DNA of 64,000 bases from Bacillota bacterium (lineage in GTDB: Bacteria > Bacillota > Clostridia > Christensenellales > SZUA-584). The position numbers were made by a program, and so were the translations under genes. The stretch's first letter is position 1. Each line of letters starts with the position of its first letter. This document shows, piece after piece, positions 17,215 through 25,263 of this stretch. The notes beneath the pieces were generated by a model. That model was not told the DNA's origin. It saw only the letters and a list, made by a program, of their open reading frames with translations, and did no database searches. The stretch spans positions 62,001-126,000 of the forward strand of contig JAEWRI010000031.1 of assembly GCA_023460085.1 (NCBI GenBank). Direction: 5' to 3'.

Positions 17215-17868
17215 ATGAAAAAGGCACTTGTTATCATATTGACACTGGCAGTCGCGGGCACGGCGCTCGCGGGCTGCGCGGCAACTGACGTGGTTTTAAA
17301 ATACAGCCCTGGCTCGCTGGATGCGATTACAAAGGCATACCCGGCAATCGTCACGGATAATACGGAAGCCGATCACTACTTCTATGTAACGGTGGACAAT
17401 GAAACGACGCTGAAGGTCAGCCACGACTATGATCTGACCGAAAACGAGGACATCGTGATCCAGACGCCGCTTCAGCCGTTTGTAGCCGCGGGCTTGGACG
17501 TGACGAAGCTCGGCGAAGGCTACCGCGCGGATGATACCATGTTCTACCTGATTGCTGCTTATGGCAAAGGCACTGGCATGAAGGATACTCTGACGGATTC
17601 CATTTTCGAGAGTGTCACATACGACCGTTCGATGCTGACTTATCACCAGCTGCTGGATCACTACGGCGTGAAGTTGCCGGGCGGCAAGATCGAATGGGCG
17701 AAGGATTACAAGACCAACGACAAAGACATCGTGTTCGTGATCGCTGCGAAGCCGCTCGACGATATCGGTGTGGACGTGCAGAACATCGTAGGTTGGGTGT
17801 TCAAGACCATGCAGGACGAGAACGGCGACGATATCGATGTACTTTTAAAGCCGTATGACCTACAATAG
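17215..17868 (+). CDS. Lipoprotein of unknown function in copper cluster
   Basis: A 217-residue lipoprotein. The signal peptide MKKALVIILTLAVAGTALAGC ends in an LAGC lipobox. The mature part is soluble and acidic, with no cysteines after the lipobox, and I do not recognise its family. I start at the ATG at 17215 rather than the one at 17197 because AAGGAGA lies 6 bases before it and the upstream codons would precede the signal peptide. It begins just after copA and is likely on that transcript. A role in extracytoplasmic metal sensing or binding is only a guess. Confidence 0.75.
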   Translation: MKKALVIILTLAVAGTALAGCAATDVVLKYSPGSLDAITKAYPAIVTDNTEADHYFYVTVDNETTLKVSHDYDLTENEDIVIQTPLQPFVAAGLDVTKLGEGYRADDTMFYLIAAYGKGTGMKDTLTDSIFESVTYDRSMLTYHQLLDHYGVKLPGGKIEWAKDYKTNDKDIVFVIAAKPLDDIGVDVQNIVGWVFKTMQDENGDDIDVLLKPYDLQ

Positions 17869-17890
17869 TATCAATTAAGGTAAAATAACA

Positions 17891-17925
17891 CATATCCGGC
17901 AAGGCAAACGCCTCAGCCGGATATG
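17891..17925. repeat. Strong nested inverted repeat between lipoprotein and regulator genes
   Basis: CATATCCGGC (17891-17900) pairs perfectly with GCCGGATATG (17916-17925), and inside it AGGC pairs with GCCT around an AAAC loop. No uridine run follows on the plus strand, so it is not a standard terminator. It may limit read-through from the copper genes into the regulator genes or serve as a protein site. Confidence 0.6.
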
Positions 17926-17954
17926 ATGCTATCAGAAAAGGAAAAACGAGCGGG

Positions 17955-18659
17955 ATGACGCAAAGCAATACGATACTCGTTGTGGACGACGAAACGAAAA
18001 TCGTGGAAGTGCTTCAGTCTTATCTGGAAAAAGAGGGCTTCCGGGTGGTTTGCGCGTACAATGGAAGCGAGGCGCTGAGTCAGTTCGATCGCTACGCGCC
18101 GGTGCTCGTCCTTCTCGATCTGATGCTGCCCGACCTGCCGGGGGAGGAGGTCTGCCGCGCGATACGCAAAAAGTCGCGTGCGCCGATCATCATGCTCACC
18201 GCGAAGACCGAAGAAGCGGATATACTGAAAGGCCTTAACATCGGCGCGGACGATTATGTGACCAAGCCGTTCAGCCCGCGGCAGGTCGTCGCGCGCGTGG
18301 GCGCGGTGCTGCGCCGGACGCTCAGTGAGGCGGTGCCGATCGTGGACGAATACAGCTTCCGCGACCGCGAGCTCGTGATCGACAACATGCGCCACGAGGT
18401 ATTGCGCAACAGCGAGCCGGTAGCGCTCACACCTAACGAATTCAAGCTGCTGCTCACGATGGTCAAATATCCGACCAAGACGTTCACGCGCGAGGAACTG
18501 ATCAGTATGGCCCTCGGAGACGACTTTGAAGGCTATGACCGCGTGATCGACACGCATATCAAAAACATCCGGCAGAAGATCGAACCGGACGCGAAAAAAC
18601 CCCGCTATATACTGACGGTGCACGGCGTGGGCTACAAGTTTGGCGGTGAAATCCAATGA
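17955..18659 (+). CDS. Response regulator, OmpR/PhoB family
   Basis: A 234-residue DNA-binding response regulator. The receiver domain (about 1-120) has the acidic pair in LVVDDETKIVEV, the phosphorylated aspartate in LVLLDLMLPDLPGEE, the conserved Thr in IIMLTAKTEEAD and the lysine in DYVTKPFSPRQVV. The C-terminal winged helix spans about 130-232 (ALTPNEFKLLLTMVKYP and the DTHIKNIRQKIEPD recognition segment). It overlaps the kinase gene by four bases (ATGA). Its closeness to copA suggests metal-responsive control. Confidence 0.93.
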   Translation: MTQSNTILVVDDETKIVEVLQSYLEKEGFRVVCAYNGSEALSQFDRYAPVLVLLDLMLPDLPGEEVCRAIRKKSRAPIIMLTAKTEEADILKGLNIGADDYVTKPFSPRQVVARVGAVLRRTLSEAVPIVDEYSFRDRELVIDNMRHEVLRNSEPVALTPNEFKLLLTMVKYPTKTFTREELISMALGDDFEGYDRVIDTHIKNIRQKIEPDAKKPRYILTVHGVGYKFGGEIQ

Positions 18660-20056
18660 AAAAAATGAGCCTGAGGGCAAAACTGTCTCTGGCGTTTATA
18701 CTCGTCGCGCTGGTGCTGTTCGTGCTGGTCAGCCTGTTTGCCAACCTGATTCTGGAAAATCAATTCGAAGCATATACGATCAGCAAGCTGGAGCAGAACA
18801 TTCAGGATACGGTAGGGCTGATTTCCAGCCGTTTTGACAGCACGGGCTGGAATGCCTCCGCCATCGAAGATACCGGTGTTAACGCGCTCAGCGGCGGACT
18901 GATGCTGCGCGTGACGAGCGCGGACGGCGTCGTGATATGGGACGCATGGGAGCATAACAACGGCTTCTGTACGGATATGCTGCAGCATATGGCCATGAAT
19001 ATGCAGTCGTACGACCAGAATTTCAAAGGCGGATATAAGGAGGAGAACTATCCGATCACAGTAAACGGGCAAGCCGCGGGCAGCGTGGTCGTCGGTTACT
19101 ACGGGCCGTACTTCTACAACGACACGGATATCCGGTTCCTGACGGGGTTGAACCAGTTTTTGCTGATCGCCGCGGCAGTCTCGCTGCTGGCCTGTCTGCT
19201 GCTGGGCGCGTACATGGCCAAACGCCTGACGGAGCCGATCACCAAAGTCATCGACGCTGCGGGGCGCATCGCAAAAGGAGATCTGGGCAGCAGGGTAACC
19301 ACAAAATCCACCACCAGGGAAATCATTGCGCTCACAGATTCGGTGAACAGTCTGGCAAAAGAGTTGAGCGATCAGGAACTGTTGCGCAAAAAGCTCACGG
19401 CGGACGTCGCGCACGAGCTCAGGACACCGCTCGCCACGCTGCAAAGCCACATGGAGGCCATGATTGACGGCGTATGGGAACCCGAACAGAAGCGGCTGAT
19501 TAGTTGCCACGAGGAGATATTGCGCCTTTCCAAGCTGGTCGGAGAGTTGGAAACGCTTTCGCACTACGACCGCGAAAATCTCGCACTGCACAAGGAAAAG
19601 TTCGAGATGTCGGAACAGATCAAACGGATATTAATGAACTTCGAGAGCGCGTTCCAAATGAAGCATGTAGACCTTGAATTCGCGGGTGCAGAGGTTTATG
19701 TGACGGCGGATCCGGATAAGATAAGCCAGGTACTGGTCAACCTGATCTCCAACGCCTTAAAGTATACGCCCGAAGGAGGAAAGGTCCGCATTGAGACCGG
19801 CGAAACCGCGGACGAAGTAACCGTTTTGGTAAGCGACACGGGCATAGGCATCCCGGAAAACGACCTGCCGTATATATTTGAGCGATTCTATCGGACGGAT
19901 CAATCGCGCAGCCGGGCTACGGGTGGCTCTGGCATCGGCCTGACGATCGCCAAGTCCATCGTCGAGGCGCACGGCGGGAGAATTACTGTGCAAAGCGAAC
20001 CGAACAAAGGGAGTATATTTATCGTATCTTTGCCGAAAAACCAATGCATACCATGA
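18656..20056 (+). CDS. Sensor histidine kinase
   Basis: A 466-residue membrane histidine kinase. One helix spans about residues 12-33 and a second about 160-185, flanking an extracellular sensing domain. HAMP follows, then the H-box TADVAHELRTPLATLQSH with the phosphorylated histidine, the N-box QVLVNLISNALKYTPEGG, G1 DTGIGIPENDLPYIFERFYRTD and G2 TGGSGIGLTIAKSIVEAHGG. It is translationally coupled to the response regulator. The extracellular domain has a cysteine and several methionines (GFCTDMLQHMAMNMQ), which would suit copper sensing but does not prove it. Confidence 0.93.
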   Translation: MKKMSLRAKLSLAFILVALVLFVLVSLFANLILENQFEAYTISKLEQNIQDTVGLISSRFDSTGWNASAIEDTGVNALSGGLMLRVTSADGVVIWDAWEHNNGFCTDMLQHMAMNMQSYDQNFKGGYKEENYPITVNGQAAGSVVVGYYGPYFYNDTDIRFLTGLNQFLLIAAAVSLLACLLLGAYMAKRLTEPITKVIDAAGRIAKGDLGSRVTTKSTTREIIALTDSVNSLAKELSDQELLRKKLTADVAHELRTPLATLQSHMEAMIDGVWEPEQKRLISCHEEILRLSKLVGELETLSHYDRENLALHKEKFEMSEQIKRILMNFESAFQMKHVDLEFAGAEVYVTADPDKISQVLVNLISNALKYTPEGGKVRIETGETADEVTVLVSDTGIGIPENDLPYIFERFYRTDQSRSRATGGSGIGLTIAKSIVEAHGGRITVQSEPNKGSIFIVSLPKNQCIP

Positions 20057-20160
20057 AGCCTGTTTAAGGGAATTTCAGATTTCAAATTGCCGCTCACCTT
20101 AATAAAACATGTTTGCTCTTTGATTGCCGGTAAAGAATAGTTTGAATGGTTGTCGGGTTG

Positions 20161-21183
20161 TCAATAATCCTCGATGAAAACCTGCATCACCCCGCCGCAG
20201 ACCATGCCTTCCTCCTCCGCGATTTCAGCCGTAAGGTCGACGGTGTGAAGCTGGTATTGACCTGTGCCGATCATTTGCTGGGCGATGCGGATTACTTCGG
20301 ATTCGCTGCAGCCACCCCCGATGCTGCCCACAATGCGCCGATCCTCGTATACCAGCATTTTAGCCCCTGGCCCGCGCGGCACAGAACCTCTGGCGCTGAT
20401 TACGGTGACAATCGCTTTGGGGACATCCCTCTCTTCCGCAAGCAGACGCAGCACATTCAGGTCAATGTCGGAACGGTTGGCGCCGCCAGCTTCACCCCCG
20501 CGACTCAGCCGCTTGCAGGCGATGATTTCCGCCAGAATGGATACCGCAATCTCCGCAGGCTTTATGGCACCGATGGAAAGGCCGATGGGTGTATGCGTCC
20601 GGTTCAGCCGTTTCGGGTCGCAACCCTTTTCAACCAGTGCCTGCTTCAGGGCGGTTACGCGCCTGCGGGAACCGATCATGCCCACGTAGAAGGGTTCCGG
20701 CCCCTGCTGTAGTTGCTCAAGACAGGCCATGTCGTGTCGGTGCCCGCGCGTAATCACTACCACAAAATCGCTCGCGGTAATTCTGAGATTTCGGATGGTG
20801 TTGTCAAAACTGTCACAGATAATGCGGGCTGCGGCCGGGAAGCGCACAGTGTTCGCAAAGCTGGGGCGGTCGTCCGCAACGACTACGGAAAAATCCGTTT
20901 TGGATGCAAAATCCACGAGCGGCTGCGCGATATGTCCGCCGCCCAGAACGATCAGCCTTTCCTCCGGGAAAAACGGTTCCAGCAGCGTATGGCAGCTGCC
21001 TTCCGTCTTTAGGATGGGATACCCGTGTGCCAACGCTTTCTGAAATGCGCTGTCGCTTTCAGGGATCAGCCTCTTTTTGAGTGTTGCGGCATTGCCATGG
21101 CCCTCATGGAACTGTATATAGAGCACGGCAGGTTGCTGGCTTCCAAGCGTTTGAAAAACTTGCGCATAGATTTCATGGTTCAC
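20161..21183 (-). CDS. XdhC/CoxI family protein
   Basis: A roughly 340-residue protein of the XdhC/CoxI family, which helps insert or sulfurate the molybdenum cofactor of hydroxylases. The Rossmann core is LIVLGGGHIAQPLVDFASKTDFSVVVADDRPSFA, with a following YVGMIGSRRRV segment. The C-terminal part has SARGSVPRGPGAKMLVYEDRRIVGSIGGGC. That second part is normally the N-terminal domain, so the domain order here appears swapped. I place the start at GTG 21183, 8 bases after AGAAGGA; the ATG at 21192 directly abuts that site. No molybdenum hydroxylase gene is nearby in this window. Confidence 0.75.
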   Translation of the reverse strand: MNHEIYAQVFQTLGSQQPAVLYIQFHEGHGNAATLKKRLIPESDSAFQKALAHGYPILKTEGSCHTLLEPFFPEERLIVLGGGHIAQPLVDFASKTDFSVVVADDRPSFANTVRFPAAARIICDSFDNTIRNLRITASDFVVVITRGHRHDMACLEQLQQGPEPFYVGMIGSRRRVTALKQALVEKGCDPKRLNRTHTPIGLSIGAIKPAEIAVSILAEIIACKRLSRGGEAGGANRSDIDLNVLRLLAEERDVPKAIVTVISARGSVPRGPGAKMLVYEDRRIVGSIGGGCSESEVIRIAQQMIGTGQYQLHTVDLTAEIAEEEGMVCGGVMQVFIEDY

Positions 21184-21217
21184 AAATCGCATCCTTCTTA
21201 TGGTTGAGGGTTCATAC

Positions 21218-22393
21218 TCAGCTGTCTCTGTTCGCTACTGCCGACTCCAATTGCTCCAGTGCCTGCTTCAGCAGCGAGCGCGGGCAGGCGATGTTGACGC
21301 GCTGGAATCCGCTGCCGCCCTGTCCGAACATCGTACCCGCGTCCAGCCAAAGCTTTGCGCCGCGTATGATCAAATCATCCAGCGCTTTATCGCCCAGTCC
21401 CAGCGCCTTGCAGTCCAGCCAGACGAGATAGGTGCCCTGCGGTTCTACAAGCCTGATCTGGGGTATGCGCTCACGAAGGAATCGGCGCAGGAACGCAAGG
21501 TTCTCCTCCAGATAGATTTTTAGCGCTTCGAGCCATTCTTCGCCTCCGGCGTAGGCGGCCTTGCAGGCTACAAGCCCCATAACGTTGAGCTGGCTCAGGC
21601 CGCATCGGGCGATCTTGCGGCGGAAATGGCTGCGAAGTTCCCGGCTCGCAATGAACGTATTCGATATATGAAGCCCCGCGAGGTTGAACGTCTTGGTCGG
21701 CGCGGTGCAGGTGACCGTGATATCGGCGAACTCCGGCTTTAAATCCGCGAATACAAGATGCTCATGACCGGGAAATACGAAGTCCGCGTGGATCTCATCC
21801 GAAACGACCCGCACTCCGTGCTCCACGCAGATATCGCCCAGCCGGATGAGTTCCTCCCGCGTCCACACACGTCCGACCGGATTGTGCGGGCTGCATAGTA
21901 TGAAGAGCCTGACGTTATGTTCAATGATCTTACGTTCGAAATCCTCAAAATCGATCGTATATCCGCCGCCGTTGTAGACAAGTTCGTTAACGATCAGCTT
22001 GCGATTGTTAACGCGTATGGATTCGGAAAACGGATAATATACGGGCTGCTGGATCAACACGGCATCGCCTTCCCGCGTCAGCGAACGGATCGCGGTACAG
22101 AGAGCAAACACCACGCCCGGCGTCTTGACGAGCCAATCGGGTTGTACCTGCCAATTAAAGCGGCGTGAGAACCAGTCGCTAAGTACCTCGAAATAGGCGT
22201 CGCCGGTTTCGCTGTAGCCGAATACGCCGTGGCGGCTTTTCTCAACGAGCGCCTCGGTGACGCACGGAGGCGTGCGGAAGTCCATGTCGGCCACCCACAG
22301 CGGCAACAAGCCTTCCGGCATGCCGCGCCGCACGGCGAAGTCGTATTTGATCGAGTCGGTGTTTGTACGGTCTATGATTTCGTCAAAGTTCAT
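21218..22393 (-). CDS. MalY/PatB-type PLP C-S lyase (cystathionine beta-lyase)
   Basis: A fold-type I aminotransferase-like enzyme of the MalY/PatB group, which releases homocysteine, pyruvate and ammonia from cystathionine or cleaves cysteine. Landmarks are LPLWVADMDFRTPPCVTEAL near residue 32, LFILCSPHNPVGRVWT, VVSDEIHADFVFPG and the PLP lysine in CTAPTKTFNLAGLH. The start is ambiguous among three near codons; ATG 22393 has GGAG 8 bases before it, giving 391 residues. It begins almost on the stop of the cystathionine gamma-synthase-like gene, so the pair would convert cysteine and an activated homoserine to homocysteine. Confidence 0.88.
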   Translation of the reverse strand: MNFDEIIDRTNTDSIKYDFAVRRGMPEGLLPLWVADMDFRTPPCVTEALVEKSRHGVFGYSETGDAYFEVLSDWFSRRFNWQVQPDWLVKTPGVVFALCTAIRSLTREGDAVLIQQPVYYPFSESIRVNNRKLIVNELVYNGGGYTIDFEDFERKIIEHNVRLFILCSPHNPVGRVWTREELIRLGDICVEHGVRVVSDEIHADFVFPGHEHLVFADLKPEFADITVTCTAPTKTFNLAGLHISNTFIASRELRSHFRRKIARCGLSQLNVMGLVACKAAYAGGEEWLEALKIYLEENLAFLRRFLRERIPQIRLVEPQGTYLVWLDCKALGLGDKALDDLIIRGAKLWLDAGTMFGQGGSGFQRVNIACPRSLLKQALEQLESAVANRDS

Positions 22394-22398
22394 GGTCA

Positions 22399-23532
22399 TC
22401 ACTCCAGCGCCTGCTTTAAATCTGCGATCAGGTCGTCCGCGCTCTCCAGCCCCACCGAGAGGCGAAGCAGCCGCTCGTGAATGCCCTTGGCTTCGCGGAC
22501 TTCTTTGGGAACGTCGGCGTGGGTCTGCAGCATGGGGTAAGTAATCAGCGACTCGACGCCGCCGAGGCTCTCTGCATATTGGATGAGCGCGACGCGCTCC
22601 AGCGCCCGGACGGCGGTCTGTTCGCTGTCCGTTTCAAAGGAGATCATCGCGCCAAAGCCGCTTGTCTGGCGGGTGGATATCGCATAATCCGGGTGCGAAG
22701 GAAGGCCAACATAGTGGACAGCCTTGATTTTGGGCTGGGTACAAAGCCATTGCGCGATTTTCATCGCGCTCTCCTGCTGACGATCCATCCGAACCGAGAG
22801 CGTCTTAATGCCGCGGATCAGCAGCCAGCTGTCGAAAGGGGAGAGGCACGCGCCCGTGGTCTTGAAGATGAAGCGCAGGCGTTCGGAAAGTGCCCCGTTG
22901 TTTACGACCAGGAAGCCTGCCAATGTGTCATTGTGTCCGCCCAGATATTTCGTGCCGCTGTGTACCACGATGTCCGCGCCGAGGGAAAGCGGGCATTGAT
23001 AGTACGGCGTCAGAAAAGTATTGTCCACAACGAGCAGCACTTCGCGCTTCTTTGCAAGCGCAGAAACCGCCGCGATGTCGGTCACCTGCATCATCGGGTT
23101 GGTCGGCGTTTCGATGAAGACCGCCTTCGTTTCGGGACGGATGCGCCGCTCGATTTCTGTAATATCCGAAGTATTGACGAAATCAAATGAAATTCCGTTT
23201 TTCATCGAGATATGATGGAATAGTCGGTGCGAACCGCCGTAAAGGTCGTCCGAGGCGATGATGTGGTCTCCGGGTGAAAACAGTTCCATCACCGCCGCGA
23301 TGGCCGCCATACCGGTCGAGAACGCCATGGCGTCAAGGCCGCCCTCCAAAGCGGCCATCGTTTTCTCAAGATGCTCGCGCGTAGGGTTCTGCAACCGCGA
23401 ATAATCGTAGCCGGTGCTTTGCCCTACGCCCGGATGCGCAAATGTGGCGGATTGGAATATGGGCACGCTGACGGCGCCGGTCTCATCGTATTTGTCCGTG
23501 CTGCCGTGTATGCATCGGGTCTGAATGTCCAT
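22399..23532 (-). CDS. Cystathionine gamma-synthase/lyase-type PLP enzyme
   Basis: A 377-residue Cys/Met metabolism enzyme. Motifs are the tetramer loop YDYSRLQNPTREHLEKTMAALEGG, the ring-stacking FETP-like segment FIETPTNPMMQV, VVDNTFLTPYYQ and the PLP lysine in VHSGTKYLGGHND. Sequence alone cannot firmly separate the synthase (MetB) from the lyase. Coupling to a MalY-type beta-lyase favours transsulfuration from cysteine to homocysteine. Upstream, 18 bases away on the same strand, is an Rrf2 regulator, so the three genes form one transcript. Confidence 0.88.
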   Translation of the reverse strand: MDIQTRCIHGSTDKYDETGAVSVPIFQSATFAHPGVGQSTGYDYSRLQNPTREHLEKTMAALEGGLDAMAFSTGMAAIAAVMELFSPGDHIIASDDLYGGSHRLFHHISMKNGISFDFVNTSDITEIERRIRPETKAVFIETPTNPMMQVTDIAAVSALAKKREVLLVVDNTFLTPYYQCPLSLGADIVVHSGTKYLGGHNDTLAGFLVVNNGALSERLRFIFKTTGACLSPFDSWLLIRGIKTLSVRMDRQQESAMKIAQWLCTQPKIKAVHYVGLPSHPDYAISTRQTSGFGAMISFETDSEQTAVRALERVALIQYAESLGGVESLITYPMLQTHADVPKEVREAKGIHERLLRLSVGLESADDLIADLKQALE

Positions 23533-23550
23533 CGCAAGTCTCCTCGTCCG

Positions 23551-23997
23551 TCAGATAAAGAACATATATTCATGGCCGCTTTTATGCTTTTCCGCGCCGT
23601 GAACCAGATCATCCAGCGTCGTTTTGGAAAGCGCTTCTTTAACCGCTGCGTCCAGAGAGCTGAAAATGAGCTGCTGCATCGCGGCGTCAAACTCCGGCGC
23701 TTTTGCTTCGACGGTAGGCTCGGCATTTTCAAAAAGTGAAATCTCCACCGCGGCAAGCACGTCGAGCGCCGTGATCTTATCCGGCTTTCGTGTCAGCAGA
23801 TAGCCGCCCGCCGCACCTTTGACGGAAGAAACCAACCCGCCGCGCTTAAGCAGCGAGAACACCTGCTCCAGATAAATCTTTGATATTCCGAGCCTTTCGG
23901 ATATGCTGATCACCGTGATATAATCGCCGCCTGCGTAATGCTGCGCCATGTTCATCATAGCGGCCAGCGCATAGCGGCCTTTCGCGGAAATTCTCAA
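23551..23997 (-). CDS. Rrf2-family regulator, CymR-like
   Basis: A 148-residue helix-turn-helix repressor. The N-terminus MRISAKGRYALAAMMNMAQHY and SISERLGISKIYLEQVFSLLKRGGLVSSVKGAAGGYLL are the Rrf2 wing-helix core. It contains no cysteines, so unlike IscR it cannot hold an iron-sulfur cluster; that fits CymR, which senses cysteine supply through a complex with CysK. It heads the transcript with the two cystathionine enzymes and is divergent from cysK. Its promoter and the cysK promoter share the motif ATAT-Y-GGAATAT, the probable operator. Confidence 0.85.
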   Translation of the reverse strand: MRISAKGRYALAAMMNMAQHYAGGDYITVISISERLGISKIYLEQVFSLLKRGGLVSSVKGAAGGYLLTRKPDKITALDVLAAVEISLFENAEPTVEAKAPEFDAAMQQLIFSSLDAAVKEALSKTTLDDLVHGAEKHKSGHEYMFFI

Positions 23998-24034
23998 AAC
24001 TTCACCTCATTCCATACCTCGCGGATATGTATTT

Positions 24035-24063
24035 ATCATATTGGAATATCGTTCTCTTGTCAA
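24035..24063 (-). promoter_or_regulatory. rrf2 promoter with candidate operator
   Basis: On the minus strand TTGACA (24063-24058) and TATGAT (24040-24035) are 17 bp apart. ATATTGGAATAT (plus strand, 24038-24049) covers the -10 end and spacer and matches the site in the cysK promoter, implying autoregulation. Confidence 0.7.
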
Positions 24064-24108
24064 TAGCATACTAATCATATAAAATTGATATAAATATTTT
24101 TAAAAGTA

Positions 24109-24137
24109 TTGACAAAAATGCAATATCGGAATATGCT
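24109..24137 (+). promoter_or_regulatory. cysK promoter with candidate CymR operator
   Basis: TTGACA (24109-24114) and TATGCT (24132-24137) with a 17-bp spacer. ATATCGGAATAT (24123-24134) lies in the spacer and -10; it resembles the CymR box as I recall it from Bacillus (ATAT then GGAAT). A GCATAT inverted partner follows. Confidence 0.7.
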
Positions 24138-24181
24138 AAAGCATATAAATCATATATGATTAATTTAAGGAGGTTATATAT

Positions 24182-25114
24182 ATGTCCAGGGTGCATAAGA
24201 GCTTAACGGAGCTGATCGGGAAAACGCCGCTGCTGGAGCTTTCCAACTACGAGAAGAAGCACGATCTTAAAGCCACGGTGATCGGCAAGCTGGAATACTA
24301 TAATCCGGCGGGCAGCGTGAAGGACAGGATCGCGCTGTCGATGATCGACGACGCGGAAAAGCGCGGCATACTCAAGGAAGGCAGTGTAATCATTGAGCCG
24401 ACGAGCGGCAACACCGGTATCGGCCTCGCGTCCGTTGCTGCGGCCAGAGGATATCGCATTATCCTGACGATGCCCGAGACGATGAGCGTGGAGCGAAGGC
24501 AACTGCTTAAAGCCTACGGCGCGGAGCTGGTTTTGACCGAAGGCGCAAAGGGCATGAAAGGCGCCATCGCGAAGGCTGAGGAACTGGCGCAGGAAACCCC
24601 GAATTCGTTTATACCGGGGCAGTTTGTCAATCCAGCCAACCCGGCGGTTCATAAGGCGACCACCGGCCCGGAGATCTGGGAAGATACGGGCGGCAAGGTC
24701 GACATATTCGTATCGGGCGCGGGCACGGGCGGAACGGTGACCGGCGTGGGTGAATACTTAAAGTCGAAGAACCCGAATATTAAAATTGTGGTGTTGGAAC
24801 CCGCGGATTCTCCGGTGCTGTCCGAAGGAAGGCCGGGGCCGCACAAGATCCAGGGTATCGGACCGGGTTTTGTGCCGGAGGTCCTGAACACCAAAATATA
24901 TGACGAGATCATTACCGTGAAGAACGAAGATGCGTTTGCGGCAGGCAGGGAGGTTGCAAAAACCGAAGGCCTGTTGGTGGGCATATCTTCGGGAGCGGCG
25001 ATCTGGGCGGCGGTCGAGCTTGCAAAACGCCCGGAGAACGCAGGCAAGACAATTGTGGCGATATTACCGGATACGGGTGAGCGTTATCTCTCCACGGCGC
25101 TGTTCGCGGAATAA
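24182..25114 (+). CDS. cysK: Cysteine synthase A (O-acetylserine sulfhydrylase)
   Basis: Makes cysteine from O-acetylserine and sulfide. The 310-residue sequence has the PLP lysine in YYNPAGSVKDRIALSMI (about residue 43), the substrate loop PTSGNTGIGLASVAA, GAGTGGTVTGVGEYLK for the PLP phosphate and GISSGAAIWAAVELAKR near the end. Length and motifs are those of CysK rather than CysM or cystathionine beta-synthase. An AAGGAGG site precedes the start. Divergent from the CymR-like regulator, and in related bacteria the two proteins form the sensing complex. Confidence 0.94.
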   Translation: MSRVHKSLTELIGKTPLLELSNYEKKHDLKATVIGKLEYYNPAGSVKDRIALSMIDDAEKRGILKEGSVIIEPTSGNTGIGLASVAAARGYRIILTMPETMSVERRQLLKAYGAELVLTEGAKGMKGAIAKAEELAQETPNSFIPGQFVNPANPAVHKATTGPEIWEDTGGKVDIFVSGAGTGGTVTGVGEYLKSKNPNIKIVVLEPADSPVLSEGRPGPHKIQGIGPGFVPEVLNTKIYDEIITVKNEDAFAAGREVAKTEGLLVGISSGAAIWAAVELAKRPENAGKTIVAILPDTGERYLSTALFAE

Positions 25115-25136
25115 CTCTCGCATATTGCCAGAACAG

Positions 25137-25169
25137 GGACAGCTTGTTGAAGCTGTCCTTTTGGTTTTG
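25137..25169 (+). terminator. Intrinsic terminator after cysK
   Basis: GGACAGCTT (25137-25145), GTTG loop, AAGCTGTCC (25150-25158), then TTTTGGTTTT. Confidence 0.85.
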
Positions 25170-25263
25170 CTTTGACTGAAGGGTTTCAGATTGACTTTGG
25201 GGATGAAGACAGCTACCATAATAGTATAAATACGATATGAAAATGGGGTGTGAATTAACCTGA

